Positions 56,716-64,000 of a DNA stretch of 64,000 bases are shown in pieces. Within the stretch, counting starts at the first letter, position 1. Every line of letters starts with the position of its first letter. Source of the stretch: Paraescarpia echinospica (taxonomy: Eukaryota > Annelida > Polychaeta > Sabellida > Siboglinidae); contig CM034533.1 in assembly GCA_020002185.1 (NCBI GenBank), forward strand, positions 70,574,557 through 70,638,556, read 5' to 3'. Made by a program: the position numbers and the translations under genes. The notes below the pieces were generated by a model, which was given only the letters and a program-made list of their open reading frames with translations, had not been told where the DNA came from and ran no database searches.

Positions 56716-57350
56716 AGCAGACACACAGGTTGACTGGCGTACTGTCTAACAGACTTATAGACTGACATTCCAACAGACAAACACAGAGGATGGAGGAGAG
56801 AGAGTGATTCGGGGAGAGAGGGAGAGTTGAAGAAGGGCAGACAGGGAGAAAAACAGACATAATTTTTATAGAGAGAGATAGGGGCATGAATACAGACAGG
56901 CAGCGTGCTAGTTTCATCTACAACATAGTCAAGCAACCAACTCTACATTACTAAGTTGCTTCGGCTGTTCTAATATTACACGTGTTAAACAGCATGTAAT
57001 AATCAGTCACTTGATAGATACTTGTCTGAACTTGTACAGACAACGAATCGGAGAAATTTGTTTTAGCTAAGTATTTCTTTTAACTAATAACTATCACATT
57101 ATCTAAAGTCAAACGTATGCACACGACATACCTATACATCACAATAATTAGTTAAAATGCATGCTAGATATGTAAGTAGTCTGTAAACACAATTTAACAT
57201 TATACGACACAACACTGCTAAACTCGTCATACTATAGCTGGCATGCCCGAAGTGACGGGTAATTGGGCAACAAGAAACAATTTAAGTTACGCATTATTAT
57301 AATAATATCACTATTATATATAACATATAAACATGAACAAAATAACTCAC

Positions 57351-57422
57351 CAAGCCGTGTATATTGATACTCGTAATACGGAGCCGAGAGAACTGTACGT
57401 ATATCTTTGTGGATACGTCCAT
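57351..57422 (-). CDS. Candidate first coding exon, unknown protein
   Basis: An ATG at 57422 opens exactly 24 codons (MDVSTKIYVQFSRLRITSIN, then IHGL) up to a strong donor GTGAGT at 57350-57345 (phase 0). Upstream on the minus strand (57430-57500) CpG content rises and a TGACGTAA CRE-like site occurs at 57481, which would suit a promoter. No second exon was found within the window. Alternative: chance frame next to a chance donor. Confidence 0.3.
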
Positions 57423-57499
57423 GATCCCTAGCAAACTGCGACTGGGTGTGGCTCCAGCTACACTACCCGCGTCTGGCGCATGACGTAACAATAGCCTGT

Positions 57500-59035
57500 G
57501 TAACCGCTTGCACGAAACAATTCCGCCAAGGTTACATAATATATTATACTTGTTGTGTTACAGATTCTTTGTGGGGTCGTACATGTCAACCGACCCAAAA
57601 CACGAATGAAGTATATGCCCACGAACATTATTATTTTGCAAGTTTACAACTTCATATTTACTCCTTTCCAAACATGTTTTGTTCGTTTTATTATGCCATT
57701 ACATTACACCTTCGCACAATTACCACCTTCGTGAATTGCACGCATAATTTGATTTTGACTAATGATTTGTTTTGATTTGTTTGCTCTATAATGTGTTTCA
57801 CCAACATTCAATACACATTAAATGAAATTACTGCCGAATATACCACAAATCTCAGATGTCATCAGACATAGAAGACTCCGGTAAATTGGGTATGTGTGTC
57901 GTGCACCAAACGAAACACCCCTGAACGTAGCTTTCATACAAGCTTTTTGTGTATTAGAAGATTTGTTTTGTGAAGCGCAGTATCCTGTCCTAATAACCTC
58001 TGTATGCGCTTTATATTTTTCCCCCGGCGCACCTATTTCTTCTTACATCTTTATGAGAATTAATTATTACTTTTATGACACAATTATCAAATAAATTTGC
58101 GAGCGCTCTTACAAGGAAGCGTTATGCAACGAGGCCATCAAATATTGTGTTACCTGTAAACTCGCTGTTAAGGATGAAGGCACAGCCCATAAAATATCAA
58201 AGTGTTTAGTGATGATTTATGCATTATAACATCGTAATATTTTTTTATATTCATAACATCGTAGTTGTTAACTCTAACCAAATTGCATACTGCCGGACAT
58301 GACATCGGAAGACGGGGAATGTTAAATTTTGTAATCCCCTCAAGCGGACTCTTTATTTTAGCGGAGGGTGTCTCGCTACCTGTGCACAGGTCTAATGTTA
58401 TATCATCTCAACATTTTAATAGACCTGAATTATCCACACTGGCACCGCAAGATATGAGCACAGTATGTAGATAGTTGATGTAGACCTTCAGATTCTTAAT
58501 TGAGATTACATGTCCGACGACTGGGCGACTGCAAAATAAAACAACTTGATATTCATCGTGCATCCAAGCGGAAGGTATGCTATTAAGATGTAGTTTAGAA
58601 AGAAGTTATTTTGCTTTAAGACGACCATGAAATGTGATTATGTTTCAAAATCAAATTTGGCCCTGCCTGACAGATAACCTCAACTGGGTCATTCTCCCAA
58701 TTCGGTACATATTTGAGAAACGGAAACGTATAGTGCATTTTTAGTGTCTTGCATATAACAAGGGCAATAACACATTAGTTATGGGTATACGTACATGTTA
58801 TCTTTATTAATTTATGCATTGTACAATAATTTGAGTAATTTGTGTTAAAGAAAAACTAAATATTATATGATGTGGGTGGCAAAAATGTCATGTCCTTGAA
58901 TCTAAATCTGTGTCCTACGGTCTCTGTGGCAGTTTAATGGTAATACTGTTTGATAATCATCACCATCTAGTAAAATAACCAAAAAAGTGTTTGACTTGGA
59001 TCTATATAGGCATATCATTTTTATATTTATCAAAT
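57500..59035. other. Non-coding stretch, no gene seen
   Basis: No frame with recognisable motifs or matching splice sites on either strand. Confidence 0.35.
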
Positions 59036-59099
59036 TTCAAACCATTTTCATATGTCCCCAAACAGTGGGTCAACTCTGTTACTCTAAAGTAATTTAACT

Positions 59100-59181
59100 A
59101 TGGAAGAAGCCAATATCCTTGTACAGTACCGCATTGAGCACCAGATGGCAGCAGCCTATGACTTCCTTAAATGGAGAGAAG
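59100..59181 (+). pseudogene. Transposon exon 1
   Basis: An ATG opens 27 codons, MEEANILVQYRIEHQMAAAY, then DFLKWRE, to a GTATGT donor (phase 1). It is followed 340 bases later by an exon with matching phase. Confidence 0.5.
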
Positions 59182-59524
59182 GTATGTACTTCTGTCTGTC
59201 TTAATATGGATTAAAATACCCCTTTTTAGTATCACATGCAATGTTATGGCAATGCACTGCATTGTGGCGGGAAACAGTGATTAAGTGACAATATGGCTGC
59301 ATGTACTGCTGTATTAGATGCATTGCCTCATGGTTGTCAACCCTGTTACTCTCAACTCAGTTACCTATTCATGGTAACAGGGTTGACTTAATGGTAACAG
59401 GGTTGACATCAGTATACCATTATCATGATTTATGATTTATTCTATCTACGAATGCTTGCCATTTTAAGTTTATTCGTATTTAGACAAATCTAAATTGAAC
59501 GGGGTTCTTTCACTTTGTTCACAG

Positions 59525-59654
59525 TGGCAGCCATATCTTTGTCTGCAACTGAAAAACAGGCGGTATCCTGCGCAACTGGATGGGGATCCAGAACGGAAAT
59601 AAATATATCTATAAAAAAGCGGCTGGCATGGGAAAAGAAGAAATCGACGGGAAA
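59525..59654 (+). pseudogene. Transposon exon 2
   Basis: The acceptor TTGTTCACAG is followed by AAISLSATEKQAVSCATGWG, then KKRLAWEKKKSTGK, in the frame expected after exon 1. A possible donor GTGAAA ends it, or else a TGA stop closes it. Basic, DNA-binding-like composition. Confidence 0.42.
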
Positions 59655-59704
59655 GTGAAACATATTAGCAAAAATAGATAAGCGAGCGAAAATGAACAAC
59701 TGTC

Positions 59705-60482
59705 AAACACGTTCCAAAAACGCCTTTTGAACGTCTGCTAGTACCATTACGGTTCGTCGGATCCCAACAATATTGATGTCGTTTGAAAGTTTAAGCTTTC
59801 TGCAATTCAGACATATAAATGGTTTCCTGATAATCATTCCTAAAATTTATTAAAAACGGACCTACAACCGGGCCGTTCCGGTGTCTTAGACACTGCGAAC
59901 GATGTTGTTTCGTCGACACAGTTCACCAATCCACCGGTTGAGGCACCACTATCTGATTTCATGGTACAAGCTCCACCCACTTTCAAACGGCTGCTAAAAT
60001 GACATACGCGAAGTAAGCGTGACGTCACACTCACGCATATCAACCAACCAACGCAACGAATTTAGACCCGTTGTGTGGCGTACGTTATTGTGACGTCACG
60101 CCGACGTAGAGATATATCGGTTTCGCTGCGATCCAAGCACATCAATTTCGCCGCTTTAAAAGTGGGTGGAGCTTATAACATGAAATCAAGAAATGGTGAA
60201 ATGCGCATGTCTGAACCTATGCAAACGAGGAAAACAGCGCCGCAATCGGAAGATTAGTGTACTAAGTACCCGCCGCCAACATCGTTCGAAACCGTACAGA
60301 ACACCGAAAACGGCGTGAGTGTAGGTCCGTTTATCGGTGTTCTTTAAACGATTACCGGGAAATCTAGATGACGCTAGAATAACAAAAGTGCATCCTTTCA
60401 AATGACACCAAGATCGTCGGGACAGGACGAGCCGTGAGGGTGCTAGCGACCGTAGACTTTCATGTTTTGGACGTGTTCTGAG
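59705..60482. mobile_element. Foldback (inverted-arm) element nested in transposon intron
   Basis: The left arm (about 59705-60005) is matched in reverse complement by about 60150-60482. Pairs: AAACGGACCTAC / GTAGGTCCGTTT, CGAACGATGTTG / CAACATCGTTCG, CATGGTACAAGCTCCACCCA / TGGGTGGAGCTTATAACATG, and ATGTCGTTTGAAAG / CTTTCAAATGACAC. The spacer is about 150 bases. The arms are imperfect (visible substitutions and indels). No coding content. It is unrelated in sequence to the foldback at 50500. Confidence 0.8.
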
Positions 60483-60521
60483 TTGTTCATTTTTTGCTTG
60501 CTTATCTATTTTTGATATTAG

Positions 60522-60653
60522 TGAACTGTCAGAAAGAACAAAGCGGTGGCGAGATGCTCAGAGGAGGTCAAGGGGAAGAGATAAAGAGACGCATCTAACA
60601 CCTCCACCTTCTCCCCATGCTGCAAATGAACCATCAAATTCATCAGGTTCAAG
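60522..60653 (+). pseudogene. Transposon exon 3 (basic region)
   Basis: The acceptor TTGATATTAG leads to ELSERTKRWRDAQRRSRGRD, then KETHLTPPPSPHAANEPSN, ending at a GTAAAT donor. The Arg-rich start looks like a basic DNA-binding region. Confidence 0.5.
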
Positions 60654-60740
60654 GTAAATGTGTGTGCGTGTATGTGTCCGTGTGTGTGCATGTGTGTGCG
60701 TGCGTGGATGTGTGCGTGTGTGCGAGCGCGTGTGTGCATG

Positions 60741-60849
<109 letters not shown>

Positions 60850-61050
60850 ACATACTAAAACAGGCAGTTTGAGCACCTTTCGTACACAAAAAGTCCTGCT
60901 GATTACCACACCACATACGAAAATCAACTATGTCCAGAAGAGCACACTGAGCTCCGTCTGAACAAGCTATTAACACTGCTATTAAAGCTAATCCAACCAT
61001 TTTCTGTACCAAATTAAGATATATATATATATATATGTATGTATGTGTGT

Positions 61051-61054
<4 letters not shown>

Positions 61055-61146
<92 letters not shown>

Positions 61147-61158
61147 GTGTGTGTGTGA
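61055..61158 (+). repeat. (TG)n microsatellite
   Basis: About 100 bases of TG, preceded by (AT)n at 61018-61036. Two such long TG tracts lie within 400 bases. Confidence 0.97.
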
Positions 61159-61251
61159 TACATACACGCAAACACTTGTCCGCTTCTCGGTATATTGTAT
61201 TACCTCCGTTTTTAAAACATTGTTTTATTCGCCCCTTGTCTTTCTAGAATG

Positions 61252-61716
61252 CAGTGCTGATGTGACCTCATCCATTTGCAGACAACGGAAACAAGTCCAG
61301 AAAAGGGGTAGTCGACTGGCCGCAAAATGTTACCGAGATTTGGAAAATGCGAAGCAGGCCATTAACAAGCAAAAACGGTAGACCGCAAAATACAAAAAGT
61401 GTTACCAACGGGCTCGACAAGCTGTTCTGGGTGGCAAAAGGAATACACCAAGAACCAAAACGAGGACAATAGTGGCAGGGTCATCGACTCATCGAACTTC
61501 TGGGAGGTAAGTCACGGAAAGGGGGCCCCGGATGACATCGGAGGCGTCATCATACGAAAGGCCGACAGATTAATCAGCCTAGGGCATGACATCCCTGACG
61601 CAGCCCATCTATGCATGGCACTGATCCCGGAAACATCGATCAAGCTCTTCTTCGTAGAGGCAGATGAAGTGGAAGAAGCAGCCGTCCCTGAGGACGTAGT
61701 CATCACACACAACTAA
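61252..61716 (+). pseudogene. Transposon-like exon: coiled-coil and 'SHGKG' region
   Basis: The acceptor TTTCTAG leads to CSADVTSSICRQRKQVQKRG, then CYRDLENAKQAINKQKR, a stop (61379-61381), and KYKKCYQRARQAV in the same frame: an interrupted basic, coiled-coil-like region. A second frame (to 61716) reads SNFWEVSHGKGAPDDIGG, then IPDAAHLCMALIPETSIKLF. I recall similar 'xxSHGKGxxDGIGG' blocks in multi-copy invertebrate proteins. The join between the frames is broken. Confidence 0.5.
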
Positions 61717-62449
61717 TCATGTATGTGCTATGGTGCATGTTTATGGGTACAACATTTCATAATCTGTGCTACCTGTATATACATAATGTGATAGCAATGA
61801 TGGTGGTTAAGTGTGCGCAATCGTTATAGCTGCACTAGATTACAACAATCTATAGTATTATATGTTTAGCGTAACCATTGTTTACGATTGTATTATTTTA
61901 GTATCAAGTCTGTTACTGCCATTTATGTCAACTCTGTTGCCGGCACTACCAATGTCTAAACACTCGATTAGCAGTTATGGAGTATGATTGTGTGCACTAT
62001 ACATAACTACACTAGATAGCAACTGTCCATGATATTATATGTCTTATTTAGCTATTGATTACGATTGTGTTATTTTAATGTCAACTCTGTTACAGTCAAG
62101 TCAACTCTGTTAATGCCAAGTCAACTCTGTTACCATCACTAGTAATGTGTAAACATACTCAAGTAATACATTTATAACAATTGTTGTCATATAACCATAT
62201 GTGCATTGTGTCACGTTTCTGAACAGTGAAATATAGTGTTTACAGCTTGGCAGGGTCACATTGAATCACGATGTGATAGGTGCTTCCAAGAATGCACGTG
62301 CACTAAAATTAAACTTATAAAATTAAGCACAAAATATTGATCTATTTTTTTATACGATTTTGTTACTGGACATGGGACACACACTAATTACATTAATGAT
62401 AGCATAATGAATGTTGTATGACAAATATATGCCACACTAGGTGTTCAGA

Positions 62450-62640
62450 TGTCAGTAACATAGTTGACAGATGTGGCATGCGCACCTGTTACGTTATTAT
62501 GTATCTTGTCTGACAGGCGGTGCCACTTACCTGTCGTTGAGCGGCGAGCCTTGTGTGGGTTCGGGAATCGTCCGGCATGGTGTATGTGCTAATAAAGTGT
62601 TGTATTCTAAAACTATGTGCATTTACTGACTAATGAAACA
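62450..62640 (+). repeat. 5' LTR end of a second Gypsy element
   Basis: The segment ends ACTAATGAAACA directly before a primer-binding site. It contains AATAAAG (62591-62597), a likely polyadenylation signal inside the LTR. The left border is unclear and the other LTR lies outside the window. Confidence 0.6.
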
Positions 62641-62658
62641 TGGTGTCAGAAGCAAAAC
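62641..62658 (+). other. Gypsy 2 primer-binding site
   Basis: TGGTGTCAGAAGCAAAAC starts with TGG and has the TGGTGTCAGAAG form common in Gypsy elements. Confidence 0.75.
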
Positions 62659-62730
62659 AGGTGACGCTCACATTGTAGCAAACAGAGACTTCGGTGAGTG
62701 CATAAGTATCTGTTAAGAAGCTGTCAGGAG

Positions 62731-63453
62731 ATGTCAAATGACAAACAACAACGCCAACTGGAGGCGAGGGGCCGACACGTCGCAAGGATTAACCCTCCAT
62801 CACCCATTGACCTCTCGCAGAACAGAGAGGAACATTTCGAACGTTTCCGTAAGCAATGGCAGAACTATGCTATCGTGTCAAGACTGAATGATGAAACAGA
62901 AGAATATCAAGCCGCCCTTCTGAAACACACAATAGGGGAGCGGTGTGTCAAAATAATTGAAAACGCCGGCAAAAAACACTCAACCGTTAACAGCATATTT
63001 GCAGTGTTACAGAGACACTGCGTGGGCGATACCAACATCGTGTTCCGCCGATTCGTCTTCAATTCATCCAACCAAAAAGAAGAAGAGGATTGTGACACGT
63101 ATTTGGCAAGATTGAGGGAGTTAGCTGCTAGATGCAATTTTGGCAACCTGCAAGTCGAACTCACCAGAGACAGGCTGATACTTGGCATTAACAGCGAGGA
63201 AACAAGAAAGAAACTGCTTGCGACAGGTGCGTTGACCTTGGAAGTAGCCATCCAGATATGCAGAAGTGATGAGACAGCATGCATGACCCTACGCAGCATT
63301 CTGAAGCAGAGTGGCGGAACTTGCAATGATGATGTTCAAGCAATCTCAAACGCAAAGGGTTACAGGAAGAAGAAGACAGTACGTACAGAATGAAATGCAG
63401 ATTCTGCGGATTACGTGTGCAAGAAGATGAATCACTTTGCGATTGTGTGTAAG
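62731..63453 (+). pseudogene. Gypsy 2 gag, interrupted at the zinc knuckle
   Basis: The ATG at 62731 opens MSNDKQQRQLEARGRHVA, then FERFRKQWQNYAIVSRL, LKHTIGERCVKIIENAG and YLARLRELAARCNFG, as in Gypsy gag capsids. A stop lies at 63391-63393. The zinc-knuckle parts appear in two frames (KCRFCGL, then CKKMNHFAIVCKQ), so bases are missing there. Unlike the other Gypsy element at 15067, it is on the + strand and belongs to a different lineage. Confidence 0.75.
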
Positions 63454-64000
63454 CAACGGGAAACACACCAGGTAGACAGCGACCATGAATCAGTGGAGCA
63501 ACTAACACATGAGGACGTCCACAGGTTGAACAGGAGTAAAATCTACGTGCAGATGAGGATGGTGAACTCAGGTCAATCGGTTAAATTCCACATTGACACA
63601 AGATCATCTGTGAATGTTCTTCCTCAAGCACTTGTACCAAAAGGTACATATGTCACGCTGACTGATACAACACTGAAATCCTGGACAGGTGACAAGATCA
63701 ATCCGGTTGGAGTTGCCAAAGTGATGATGCGCAACCCATCCAATGAGAAGAAGTATAATGTGAAGTGCTTGATTGTCAAAGAGAACCTAACTCCGATAAT
63801 CGGCCTACGAGCAAGTGAAGTGATGAAGCTCATCACGGTGAATGAGTCAAATGTGTTTAATGAGAGTGAAGTCAACCTACTAGAGTTGTGCAGAACACCA
63901 CAGGACATTGTAAAACAGTTCCAGTCCGTGTTCGATGATGAAGTTGGCACCCTGCCAGGAGTGCAACGTTTGGAAACAGACCCAGAAGTGCTGCCTTTGG
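63454..64000 (+). pseudogene. Gypsy 2 protease and start of RT (cut by window end)
   Basis: The frame runs through SVKFHIDTRSSVNVLPQALV: an aspartic protease site in which the usual Gly of DTG is Arg. It then goes through IIGLRASEVMKLI and FQSVFDDEVGTLPGVQRLET, which precedes the RT. The RT itself lies beyond the window. Confidence 0.72.

Overview
This window reads as nuclear DNA of an animal, most likely a marine invertebrate. The signs are GT-AG spliced exons, one-exon-per-domain EGF modules, and retroelements of the CR1, L2-like, Ty3/Gypsy and tyrosine-recombinase types, plus tRNA-derived SINEs and very long microsatellites. I cannot name the phylum from the sequence. There are no operons, bacterial genes or CRISPR arrays. 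Most of the longest open reading frames belong to decayed mobile elements or to simple repeats read as protein.

Host signal. On the + strand, eight exons of one EGF-like protein (or closely related proteins) lie at 4617, 14265, 23206, 24336, 25597, 27893, 28658 and 28955. A Thr-rich linker exon sits at 27387. All nine have AG/GT borders and the same phase (1-1), so any of them can be skipped or duplicated without breaking the frame. The first and last exons of this gene are not visible. On the - strand, four exons (32359 down to 30838) join with matching phases behind a GC-rich first-exon region and give about 212 codons of a protein I do not recognise. Two further - strand candidate exons (29587-29428, with a membrane span; 57422-57351) are weaker.

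Mobile elements, left to right. There is a truncated CR1 copy (1327-2520) and a 1.3-1.4 kb inverted duplication (4770-6080 and 12650-14060) that flanks a nearly complete CR1 (7440-11801). A complete Gypsy element (15067-20068) has 152/162-bp LTRs and a 5-bp target duplication, but a dead pol. Two SINEs follow (21011, 21985). A tyrosine-recombinase element region (about 34430-39640) carries an SGNH hydrolase and a 17-copy array of double hairpins. An L2-like element (44364-47640) has a 2A-like motif and a broken RT. Other non-LTR fragments lie at 48540 and 53690-54600. A long foldback element (50500-51924) has a tRNA-like sequence in each arm. A decayed multi-exon transposon (about 59040-62150) has another foldback nested inside it. 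The start of a second Gypsy element (about 62450 to the window end) closes the window.

Simple repeats take up much of 53.5-56.7 kb and 60.6-61.2 kb, and an 8-mer minisatellite changes unit stepwise at 56.34-56.72 kb. The large introns of the EGF gene are where many of the retroelements have landed. All calls were made by reading the sequence; no database search was possible.
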